Below are positions 1-5,570 of a DNA stretch of 7,058 nucleotides, one piece after another. Origin of the DNA: JBFKPQ01 sp041628225 (lineage in GTDB: Bacteria; Actinomycetota; Acidimicrobiia; Spongiisociales; JAENVV01); the NCBI GenBank assembly GCA_041628225.1, contig JBFKPQ010000120.1, positions 1 through 7,058 on the forward strand, in the 5' to 3' direction. The notes under the pieces were generated by a model, which had not been told where the DNA came from, ran no database searches, and saw only the letters and a program-made list of their open reading frames with translations. Both the position numbers and the translations under genes were made by a program. How positions within the stretch are numbered: the stretch's first letter is position 1; every line of letters begins with the position of its first letter.

Positions 1-1
1 G

Positions 2-490
2 CCCTACAAGCTCGTGCCTGCGCCGACGGATGGTCCAGCCAAGTGGGAGACGGGAACCCAGAGCTTCGAGAGCTTGGCCGGCGTCACCGCTGCGGTGGAC
101 TATCTGGCCGGCGTCGGCGTCGGAGCCTCACGACGCGCCCGCCTCTTGGACGCCATGGGGGCAATCCAAGAGTACGAAGCCGAGTTGTCCGAGCGGTTCC
201 TCGCCGGTATCGGCCAACTCGACCACATCAGGTTGTACGGCCCACCCGCCGGACGGCGGGCGCCGACCTTCGCGATCGAGGTCGCCGGCATCTCGGCGGC
301 CGACGTGGCACGCCGACTCGGCAAGCTCGGGATGTTCGTGTGGGACGGCCACTACTACGCCGTCACGGTCATGAACGTGCTCGGAAAGGAGCCCGGGGGC
401 CTGGTCCGGATCGGATTCACGCACTACACGACCATCGATGAGGTCGACCGTCTCCTCGAAGCACTAGCCGGTCTCCGTCAGTCGTACTGA
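2..490 (+). CDS. Cysteine desulfurase-like class V aminotransferase (VC1184 type), C-terminal part
   Basis: The reading frame is open from base 2 (PYKLV...) to a TGA at 488-490, so 162 residues of the C-terminal part are visible and the start lies outside the window. The segment PAKWETGTQ, followed by a helix containing AGVTAAVDYLAGVG, and the late motifs VWDGHYYAV and RIGFTHYTT are what I associate with the cysteine desulfurase-like VC1184 subfamily (TIGR01976) of PLP-dependent fold type I enzymes. What is visible corresponds to the end of the large domain and the small domain. The PLP lysine would lie upstream and cannot be seen. Members of this subfamily are annotated by similarity to cysteine desulfurases, but their substrates are mostly unproven. 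A GTG at base 14 is only an internal valine codon. The gene converges on metX and overlaps it by 13 bases. A sulfur-related role beside methionine genes is plausible but is inference. Confidence 0.82.
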   Translation, partial: PYKLVPAPTDGPAKWETGTQSFESLAGVTAAVDYLAGVGVGASRRARLLDAMGAIQEYEAELSERFLAGIGQLDHIRLYGPPAGRRAPTFAIEVAGISAADVARRLGKLGMFVWDGHYYAVTVMNVLGKEPGGLVRIGFTHYTTIDEVDRLLEALAGLRQSY

Positions 491-1626
491 TCCCATTCGG
501 CTTCGAGCGTCGCAGCCAGGTGAGGCCCGAACAGGGCGGGCTCCAAGAGGAACGAGTCGTGCCCCTTTTCGGAGTGGACCGTGACGCGTCGCACCCGCTT
601 GACACCGGCCTGTCGAAGTGCGTACGCCAGCTCCTCCTGTTCATCCGGATAGAAGCAGACGTCCGAATCGATAGAAAAGATCATGAACTCCTGATCGGTA
701 CAACGAGCCAGCACGTCCATCAAGTCGTGCTGTCCCGCCTCTTCAACGAGGTCGAAGTGCTGCCACAGCTCCATGAATCTCAGGTACGTGTTGGCGTCGA
801 AACGCTCGAGGAACTTCTGGCCCTGGTACCAGAGATACGACTCGAGCGGGTGCTGGATCTCATATCCCTCCGGACCCTCCTCGATGAGGACATCGTGGCG
901 CGCCCGCTCGGCCATCGCCGCCAACGACACGAACGTCTTGTGGCCGATCATGCGCGCCAGAGCCAGGCCGGCGTCCGGGTGCGGACCGTCGTAGTAGTCC
1001 CCGCCGCGGAAGTTCGGATCGTTGAGGATGGCGTTCGTCTGTTCGAAATTGTGGATGAACTGCAGCTCGGTCGTTCTCAGTCCGGCCGCGATCGGGATCA
1101 CCTTCCGGACTCGCTGCGGGTAGCGGGTGGCGAGGCTCAGGCACATCATGCCGCCGACCGATCCACCGGTGACCGCATGCAGGGTGGAGATACCCAGGTG
1201 GTCCAGAAGGGCCACCTGGGTATCCACGACGTCGGCCACGGTCAGGTGCGGAAACGTCGAACCGTAGGGGCGTCCGGTCGCCGGGTTGAGCGAAGCCGGG
1301 CCGGTGCTGCCGTAGCAACCACCGAGGTAGTTGGCCCCGATCACGAAGAACCGGTTGGTGTCGATCGGCCGACCCGGCCCCACGAACGACGTCCACCAGC
1401 CTTCCCGACACTCCGCCGACCACTTCGACACTCCTGGCACTTCCTCGGTCCATCCGCTCAGGTGCTGGCTACCCGTGAGGGCGTGAAACACCAGCACGGC
1501 GTTGTCACGGGCATCGTTGAGTTCGCCATACGTCTCGTAGGCCACGCGCACCTCATCGAGCCGTTCGCCGCTCTGCAGCACCATCGGGAGGAGCGAGGCC
1601 GGATAGTCGAAGAACTCGGTCGGCAT
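478..1626 (-). CDS. metX: Homoserine O-acetyltransferase (MetX family)
   Basis: This 382-residue protein is of normal length for the MetX family of alpha/beta-hydrolase-fold acyltransferases, cytosolic enzymes that activate homoserine with acetyl-CoA. The N-terminal block RVAYETYGELN (residues 27-37), the HALTGSQH segment (48-55) and GANYLGGCYGSTGP (97-110) are family hallmarks. The catalytic triad is visible: Ser156 in GGSVGG, Asp322 in the SIDSD segment, and His356 in GHDSFLLE. The start ATG lies five bases after the metY stop and has no clear Shine-Dalgarno sequence, so translation is probably coupled to metY. With metY it forms a direct-sulfhydrylation operon placed behind a SAM riboswitch. 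Some family members use succinyl-CoA instead. The metY partner favours acetyl, but I cannot settle acyl specificity from motifs. Its 3' end overlaps the convergent class V aminotransferase gene by 13 bases. Confidence 0.93.
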   Translation of the reverse strand: MPTEFFDYPASLLPMVLQSGERLDEVRVAYETYGELNDARDNAVLVFHALTGSQHLSGWTEEVPGVSKWSAECREGWWTSFVGPGRPIDTNRFFVIGANYLGGCYGSTGPASLNPATGRPYGSTFPHLTVADVVDTQVALLDHLGISTLHAVTGGSVGGMMCLSLATRYPQRVRKVIPIAAGLRTTELQFIHNFEQTNAILNDPNFRGGDYYDGPHPDAGLALARMIGHKTFVSLAAMAERARHDVLIEEGPEGYEIQHPLESYLWYQGQKFLERFDANTYLRFMELWQHFDLVEEAGQHDLMDVLARCTDQEFMIFSIDSDVCFYPDEQEELAYALRQAGVKRVRRVTVHSEKGHDSFLLEPALFGPHLAATLEAEWDQYD

Positions 1627-1631
1627 GACGA

Positions 1632-2936
1632 TCAGGCGACCACAGGCTGTCGCGCCGCAGCGAGCGCTCTCGCGAAGTCGGCCTGGATGTCTTCGATGTG
1701 CTCGATGCCCACCGACACGCGAACGAGGTCCGGACGTACTCCTGCCGACGCCTGCTCCTCGGGATCCAGCTGTTGGTGCGTCGTCGACGCCGGGTGGATG
1801 ACCAGGGTCTTGGCATCGCCGACGTTCGCCAGGTGGCTCGCCAATTCCACCGAATCGATGAAGGCCCGCGCGGCTTCGTAACCGCCCGCCACCCCGAAAC
1901 TCAGGACGGCGCCGAATCCGTTGGTCAGGTACTTCGACGCGGTGCCGTGCGACGGGTGCGAGGCCAAACCTGGATAGTTCACCCAGGCCACGTCATCTCG
2001 AGCCTCCAGCCACGACGCCATCGCAAGGGCATTGTCGGCGTGCCGCTGTACGCGCAACGACAGCGTCTCGAGACCCTGGAGCAACAAGAACGAGTTGAAC
2101 GGTGCCTGGGCAGCCCCGAAGTCGCGCAAGCCTTCGACCCGCGCCCGGATGGCGAAGGCGATGTTGCCGAACGGCCCATCAGGTCCGAAGACATCGGCGA
2201 ACACGAGACCGTGGTAACCGGGCGCTGGATCCGTGAACAGCGGGAACCGACCGCCGCGCCAGTCAAAGTTGCCGGAATCGACGATCACCCCACCGATCGT
2301 GGTCCCATGCCCGCCGATCCACTTGGTGGCTGACGCGACGACGATATCGGCACCGTGGTCGATCGGACGGGCGATATAGCCGGCGCAGCCGAACGTGTTG
2401 TCGACGATGAGAGGAATGCCGTGGCGATGGGCGACGTCGGCGAGCGCCTCGAAGTCGGGCACGACGTAGCCGGGGTTGGCGATCGACTCGACGTAGAGCG
2501 CCTTGGTCCGGTCGGTGATGGCCGCTTCGAAGCCGGCCGGATCGACGCCGTCGACGAATCGAACGTCGATCCCAAGACGCGGAAGTGCCACTTTGAACTG
2601 GTTGTACGTTCCGCCGTACAGATAGCTCGACGAGACGATCTCATCCCCGGCCTGGGCGATCGTGGTGATCGCCAGCAACTGAGCAGCTTGCCCGGAAGAG
2701 GTGGCGACCGCCGCGACGCCACCTTCGAGTGCGGCGATCCGCTGCTCGAAGACATCGGTCGTGGGATTCATGATCCGGGTGTAGATGTTCCCGAACTCCT
2801 CGAGTCCGAACAGCCGGGCGGCGTGGCCGGAATCATCGAAGGTGTAGGACGTGGATTGGTAGATCGGTACGGCCCTGGCGTTGGTGCCAGGGGCCGGCTG
2901 CTGGCCGGCATGGACTTGCAGTGTTTCGAAATGCAC
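1632..2936 (-). CDS. metY: O-acetylhomoserine sulfhydrylase (MetY), riboswitch-controlled copy
   Basis: This 434-residue enzyme belongs to the Cys/Met-metabolism PLP family. It converts O-acetylhomoserine plus sulfide to homocysteine and acetate. Visible hallmarks are YTRIMNPT (52-59, phosphate contact donated by the partner subunit), SSGQAA (80-85), YGGT (Tyr107 stacks on PLP), Asp179 in the DNTF motif (binds the pyridine nitrogen), and the Schiff-base lysine Lys205 in SATKWIGGHGT. The C-terminal block HLANVGDAKTLVIHPASTTHQQL is typical of MetY. The signature DNTFG.AGY and the segment NPGYVVPDF resemble the classical Met17/MetY group. The start is a GTG with a good Shine-Dalgarno (AAGGAG, 5-base gap), and the residues that follow match the family's usual N-terminus. 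It is the first gene of the metYX operon, and a long leader with a SAM riboswitch indicates repression when SAM is plentiful. Confidence 0.95.
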   Translation of the reverse strand: MHFETLQVHAGQQPAPGTNARAVPIYQSTSYTFDDSGHAARLFGLEEFGNIYTRIMNPTTDVFEQRIAALEGGVAAVATSSGQAAQLLAITTIAQAGDEIVSSSYLYGGTYNQFKVALPRLGIDVRFVDGVDPAGFEAAITDRTKALYVESIANPGYVVPDFEALADVAHRHGIPLIVDNTFGCAGYIARPIDHGADIVVASATKWIGGHGTTIGGVIVDSGNFDWRGGRFPLFTDPAPGYHGLVFADVFGPDGPFGNIAFAIRARVEGLRDFGAAQAPFNSFLLLQGLETLSLRVQRHADNALAMASWLEARDDVAWVNYPGLASHPSHGTASKYLTNGFGAVLSFGVAGGYEAARAFIDSVELASHLANVGDAKTLVIHPASTTHQQLDPEEQASAGVRPDLVRVSVGIEHIEDIQADFARALAAARQPVVA

Positions 2937-2941
2937 GATGT

Positions 2942-2947
2942 CTCCTT
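2942..2947 (-). promoter_or_regulatory. metY ribosome binding site
   Basis: AAGGAG is five bases before the GTG at 2936-2934 and fixes that GTG as the metY start. It lies 12 bases after the end of the last inverted repeat of the leader, so it is not itself inside a stem. No obvious complementary anti-Shine-Dalgarno segment is seen nearby. Confidence 0.85.
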
Positions 2948-2959
2948 GATGGTCGGTGT

Positions 2960-3037
2960 CGTCAGCCTGCGCTGCCCTCTCGGGTGGTGGCTGACGTCAC
3001 ACGGAACGGACCACCCGAGAGCGCGGCATCGTGTGAC
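2960..3037 (-). repeat. Three interlocking inverted repeats in the metY leader (candidate expression platform)
   Basis: Read on the minus strand there are three perfect inverted repeats. X is GTCACACG (3037-3030) with CGTGTGAC (3003-2996). A is CTCTCGGGTGGT (3021-3010) with ACCACCCGAGAG (2988-2977). B is CGTCAGCC (2996-2989) with GGCTGACG (2967-2960). Hairpins X and B can coexist side by side, sharing the C at 2996. Stem A pairs a segment lying in the X loop with one lying in the B loop, so A either excludes X and B or forms a kissing contact between their loops. The X/B junction contains the palindrome TGACGTCA. No U-tract follows stem A, so a classical terminator is not evident. The position between the riboswitch and the metY ribosome binding site suggests a regulatory switch; the mechanism is inference. 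Confidence 0.7.
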
Positions 3038-3062
3038 ACATGGTGTGCGGAATGTGCTGCAT
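2997..3062 (-). CDS. Possible 21-residue leader peptide upstream of metY
   Basis: An ATG at 3062-3060 follows AAGGTGG with a 5-base gap, a good ribosome binding site, and opens a 21-codon frame ending in TGA at 2999-2997. The peptide is MQHIPHTMCHTMPRSRVV and then RSV. It has Met at positions 1, 8 and 12, Cys at 9 and three His. It lies between the SAM riboswitch and metY, and its stop codon sits inside the 3' arm of inverted repeat X while its last third covers the 5' arm of repeat A. A ribosome here would therefore affect which leader hairpin forms. Actinobacterial sulfur-amino-acid genes are known to use leader peptides with cysteine codons, which makes this plausible. A 66-base ORF can arise by chance in GC-rich DNA. 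The same frame is also open upstream from an ATG at 3137, inside riboswitch P1, but that start has no ribosome binding site. Confidence 0.35.
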   Translation of the reverse strand: MQHIPHTMCHTMPRSRVVRSV

Positions 3063-3132
3063 CGTTGCCACCTTCGACCGTCCTCTCCCGCGTGCTCTCC
3101 GCACCTCGGGCGGACCAGGCCACCGTTGGCAA

Positions 3133-3224
3133 CTCATCGATCAGGCGTTGGCACCGGCGTCGACCCGTGGGCCGGCTGGTTGCCGCGGTTTCGCAGGGCC
3201 TGTCCCTCCACCGCTCTGGATGAG
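3133..3224 (-). promoter_or_regulatory. SAM riboswitch (SAM-I clan, probably SAM-IV or SAM-I/IV type)
   Basis: The minus strand carries the SAM-binding core: AGAGCGGTGGAGGGACAGG (3217-3199), then CCCTGCGAAACCGCGGCAAC (3198-3179), and later GGTGCCAACG. P1 is CTCATC (3224-3219) with GATGAG (3138-3133). P2 pairs GCGGT with ACCGC, carries the kink-turn-like GGAGGGA, and exposes loop CAGG (3202-3199), which can form the conserved pseudoknot with CCTG (3145-3142). P3 pairs CCGGC with GCCGG. Only about a dozen bases separate GGTGC from P1, so the P4 arm of classical SAM-I is absent, as in SAM-IV and SAM-I/IV. P3 loop CCAC (3170-3167) could pair with GTGG (3123-3120) beyond P1, like the second SAM-IV pseudoknot, and a small hairpin (TCCGC/GCGGA, 3114-3098) follows. 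It is placed to control metY-metX by SAM-dependent repression. The class is confident; the subtype is less so. Confidence 0.9.
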
Positions 3225-3236
3225 CACGTTGGCGGC

Positions 3237-3265
3237 AGTATGCGGATTCTGGTCGGAGCTGTCAA
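3237..3265 (-). promoter_or_regulatory. Sigma-70-like promoter of the metY-metX operon
   Basis: A perfect -35 box TTGACA (3265-3260) and a -10 box CATACT (3242-3237, four of six consensus bases) are separated by exactly 17 bases. The expected start of transcription is near A3230, only six bases before P1 of the SAM riboswitch, so the aptamer would be the first thing transcribed. The predicted untranslated leader is about 290 bases. Confidence 0.8.
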
Positions 3266-3273
3266 GGACGCGC

Positions 3274-3319
3274 CGAAGGCGCACTCGGGGCCCTCCCACA
3301 TCCGACGAGTGCGCCTTCG
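3274..3319 (-). terminator. 14-bp perfect inverted repeat, candidate terminator
   Basis: CGAAGGCGCACTCG (3274-3287) and CGAGTGCGCCTTCG (3306-3319) are perfect reverse complements separated by 18 bases. The repeat lies downstream of the alpha/beta hydrolase stop and ends nine bases before the metYX -35 box. It would insulate the two minus-strand units, although no T-rich run follows; this is common for GC-rich terminators. Each arm can also fold on itself: GCGCC/GGCGC at 3270-3282 and GTGCG/CGCAC at 3309-3322. An operator role so close to the promoter is an alternative. Confidence 0.55.
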
Positions 3320-3327
3320 CACGAACC

Positions 3328-3352
3328 TGCGGAGCTTCTCCGCTGCTCCGCA
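3328..3352 (-). terminator. Second hairpin after the alpha/beta hydrolase gene
   Basis: TGCGGAGC (3328-3335) and GCTCCGCA (3345-3352) form a perfect 8-bp stem with a 9-base loop, 56 bases past the hydrolase stop. There is no U-tract. Together with the 14-bp repeat just downstream it looks like a tandem terminator region. A smaller stem, GTTCC/GGAAC at 3386-3398, lies right after the stop codon. The remaining bases between these structures show nothing that I recognise. Confidence 0.5.
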
Positions 3353-3407
3353 ACGTATCACGACCGACATGGCGGCACCCGAGCGGTTCCGGTGGAACGC
3401 CGCGTGA

Positions 3408-4205
3408 CTAGTCCTCGCCCAAGAAGCCGACCAATGCGTCCAGGACCGCGTCCGGTGCTTCGAGCATCAGCATGTGGCCGGCACCGGCGACCTCGACGAT
3501 GCGGCCGTCTGGGAGAGCTTCCTGCAGTCGGCGGGAGCCTGCGAACGACGTCATCTTGTCCTGGGACCCCGCCACGACCAGTGCTGGACATGTCACTCGC
3601 GCGGCGATGGCGTGCGTCGGGCCGAGCGCATCGCAGGCGGCGAGGTCACTGGCCAGCACACCGGGTGTGGAACGCTCGAGGATTCTCCGACACGTGTCGA
3701 GTAATCGGGTTCCGGGTGTGACGCGTGCGGCGAACTGGGCACGTCCGCTCACCGACCAACCGGCGATGAGCGCGGCTGCGTGCGGGAGGTCGGTCGCCGC
3801 GGCTTCCAACAGCGCAGGATGGACGGGCATCGCATCGGCCGATCCGACGAGCGCGATCCGATCGACGCGATCGGGATGCCTCGAAGCGGCCGCCAGAGCC
3901 GCAAGCGCTCCCATCGAATGCCCAACGAGCGCCGCGGTCGTGACGCCGGCGCCGTCGAGGAAGCGGATCAGCCAGTCGGCCATCGCGTCCACCGACGCGA
4001 GCGTCGGACCGTCCGACGATCCATGCCCGGGGAGGTCGACCGCGAGCACCGCGAAGCCTCGGTGAGCGAGGTAGCGGGTCTGCAAGACCCAGGAGGTGTG
4101 ATCGAATCCGGCACCGTGCACCAGGACGACGACGGGCGCCGTCGCATCGAACGGCCGGCCGCCCGTAGCCGCATACGCGGATCGACCGTCAACGGTCAGC
4201 CTCAC
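3408..4205 (-). CDS. Alpha/beta-fold hydrolase, substrate unknown
   Basis: This is a typical 265-residue soluble alpha/beta hydrolase. HGAG (30-33) would form the oxyanion hole, and DLPGHGSSDGP (57-67) is the usual strand-loop after it. The nucleophile is Ser97 in GHSMG, the acid is Asp216 in AGSQD, and the base is His244 in GAGH. No signal peptide or membrane segment is seen. I chose the GTG at 4205 because GGTGA lies four bases before it and it begins four bases after the metY paralogue's stop. A GTG at 4238 would add 11 residues, overlap that gene by 29 bases and lacks a ribosome binding site. The spacing implies co-transcription and coupled translation with the metY paralogue. The fold resembles MetX, but the MetX-specific motifs are missing, so it should not be called an acyltransferase. 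An esterase or lactonase acting on a product of the neighbouring enzyme is a guess. Confidence 0.85.
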   Translation of the reverse strand: MRLTVDGRSAYAATGGRPFDATAPVVVLVHGAGFDHTSWVLQTRYLAHRGFAVLAVDLPGHGSSDGPTLASVDAMADWLIRFLDGAGVTTAALVGHSMGALAALAAASRHPDRVDRIALVGSADAMPVHPALLEAAATDLPHAAALIAGWSVSGRAQFAARVTPGTRLLDTCRRILERSTPGVLASDLAACDALGPTHAIAARVTCPALVVAGSQDKMTSFAGSRRLQEALPDGRIVEVAGAGHMLMLEAPDAVLDALVGFLGED

Positions 4206-4209
4206 GGTG

Positions 4210-5502
4210 TCACCGTTGAGACGCGCGCAGCGCGCCACGCAGATCGCTGATCAGATCGTCGATGGATTCCAGACCCACCGAGAGGCGGATGAGCTCTTCG
4301 CCTACCCCGGCGGCCTGCAGCGCCTCGGCCGACATCTGCTGATGGGTGGTGGACGCCGGGTGAATGACGAGCGACTTGGCGTCGCCGACATTGGCGAGGT
4401 GCGAGAAGACCCGCACGGCTTCGATGAAGGCACGACCTGCTTCGCGGCCGCCCTTGATGCCGAACGAGAAGATCGCGCCGGCACCCAGTGGGAGGAGTTT
4501 GGCAGCCAGGTCGTGGTCAGGGTGGGATGACAGACCCGGGTGCAGCACCCAGTCGACCTCGGATGCGGCCTCGAGGAACTCGGCGACGGCCCGCGCGTTG
4601 GCAACGTGGCGTTCCATCCGCACCGACAGCGTCTCGAGCCCCAGGAGGAGGTAGAAGGCGTTCTGAGGGCTCATCGCAGCACCGAAGTCCCGTAGGCCTT
4701 CGGCGCGGGCTCGCGCGGCGAGTGCCGATGGCCCATACTCTTCGGCGAAGTCGATGCCGTGGTACCCGGCGTACGGCTCCGTCAGCGTCGGGAACCCCCC
4801 CGATCGTTCCCAGTCGAACGTGCCTCCATCGACGAGCACTCCGCCGATCGCAACGCCATGTCCGCCGAGGAATTTGGTGGCCGAGTGCATGACGATGTCG
4901 GCCCCCCACTCGAGAGGCCGGCACAGGAACGGGGTAGCGAACGTGTTGTCGATCATGAGCGGGATGCCGGCGTCGTGCGCTACTTCGGCGACCGCCGGGA
5001 GATCCATGATCTCGAGCCCGGGGTTGCCGAGGGTCTCCCCAAACACGAGCCGCGTGTCGTCGGTGATCGCGGCCGCGATGGCTCCGGGATCGCGCGGGTC
5101 GACGAAGGTCGTCGATATGCCGAATCGGCTCAACGTGTGTGTGAGCAGATTGTGGCTGCCGCCGTAGATCGACCCCGACGCCACGATGTGGCTGCCGGCG
5201 TCCATGAGCGTGGCGATCGCCAGAAACAGCGCAGCTTGGCCCGATGCCGTGGCGACGGCGGCCACACCGCCTTCCAAGGCGGCGACCCGCTCTTCGAACG
5301 CGCTGACCGTCGGGTTGGAGATCCGGGAGTAGATGTGGCCGGCCGTCTCGAGGTTGAACAGCGACGCGGCGTGCTCGACGGAATCGAAGAGATACGAGGT
5401 CGTCATGTAGATGGGCATGGCGCGCGCCCCGGTTGCGGGGTCGGGCGCCTGGCCGGCGTGCAAACTGAGCGTGTCGAAGCCGAAACGGTCGGGTTCTACC
5501 AT
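4210..5502 (-). CDS. O-acetylhomoserine sulfhydrylase-like PLP enzyme, second MetY paralogue
   Basis: This 430-residue protein has all the catalytic features of the Cys/Met-metabolism PLP family: YSRISNPT (58-65), ASGQAA (86-91), YGG with Tyr113, Asp185 in the DNTF motif and the Schiff-base lysine Lys210 in SATKFLGGHG. The end block HLANVGDAKSLVIHPASTTHQQM is shared with MetY. It differs from the riboswitch-controlled copy: DNTFATPFLCRP replaces the Met17-like DNTFG..GY, and SGGFPTLTEP contains a glycine where MetY usually has a basic residue. It is therefore from another MetY subgroup rather than a recent duplicate. The start ATG is preceded by no ribosome binding site, but a TATCCT box is exactly spaced for a leaderless transcript. 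Reading further upstream would extend into the divergent gene and add non-family sequence, so that start is rejected. It could be a backup MetY or act on another thiol or O-acyl substrate. Confidence 0.88.
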   Translation of the reverse strand: MVEPDRFGFDTLSLHAGQAPDPATGARAMPIYMTTSYLFDSVEHAASLFNLETAGHIYSRISNPTVSAFEERVAALEGGVAAVATASGQAALFLAIATLMDAGSHIVASGSIYGGSHNLLTHTLSRFGISTTFVDPRDPGAIAAAITDDTRLVFGETLGNPGLEIMDLPAVAEVAHDAGIPLMIDNTFATPFLCRPLEWGADIVMHSATKFLGGHGVAIGGVLVDGGTFDWERSGGFPTLTEPYAGYHGIDFAEEYGPSALAARARAEGLRDFGAAMSPQNAFYLLLGLETLSVRMERHVANARAVAEFLEAASEVDWVLHPGLSSHPDHDLAAKLLPLGAGAIFSFGIKGGREAGRAFIEAVRVFSHLANVGDAKSLVIHPASTTHQQMSAEALQAAGVGEELIRLSVGLESIDDLISDLRGALRASQR

Positions 5503-5508
5503 GCGCGC

Positions 5509-5514
5509 AGGATA
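5509..5514 (-). promoter_or_regulatory. -10 box of a probable leaderless promoter for the second metY
   Basis: TATCCT on the minus strand lies six bases before the ATG, so transcription would begin at the A of the start codon. No good -35 box is present at 16-18 bases (GGCTTG is at 17). Leaderless genes with only a -10 box are common in Actinobacteria. The lack of a Shine-Dalgarno sequence before this ATG agrees with that. Confidence 0.5.
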
Positions 5515-5557
5515 CCGGCGCCGGACGTGCGCAAGCCGACCAGCTGCCGTCCGTCGG

Positions 5558-5563
5558 TAGCCT
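5558..5563 (+). promoter_or_regulatory. Weak -10 box of a probable leaderless promoter for the kinase-oxidoreductase gene
   Basis: TAGCCT lies seven bases before the GTG start, which puts the transcript start at A5570 or G5571. It matches the -10 consensus at only three positions, but its context GGTAGCCTGGCCGCA closely mirrors the GGTATCCTGCGCGCA in front of the divergent metY paralogue. No Shine-Dalgarno sequence is seen before the GTG. Confidence 0.35.
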
Positions 5564-5570
5564 GGCCGCA

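Noticed and set aside
520..1881. Long plus-strand open frame opposite metX and the metY end
   Set aside because: It is the antisense shadow of clearly recognised metX and metY; its product is arginine- and histidine-rich with no recognisable motif, as expected for GC-rich DNA.
2991..2998. TGACGTCA palindrome as an independent transcription-factor site
   Set aside because: It is formed by the junction of two leader inverted repeats and lies about 230 bases downstream of the promoter, so the RNA-structure reading is preferred.
3134..3370. Minus-strand 78-codon frame upstream of metY
   Set aside because: It spans the predicted terminator, promoter and SAM aptamer; composition is arginine-rich without motifs, so the RNA explanation is far better.
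2355..3407. 350-codon plus-strand frame running over metY and its leader
   Set aside because: It crosses the metY coding region, the riboswitch and the promoter, and resembles no protein family I know.
4795..4801. Seven-base C run in the second metY as a possible frameshift
   Set aside because: The frame stays in family-like sequence on both sides, reading SGGFP; only the glycine in place of the usual basic residue is odd.
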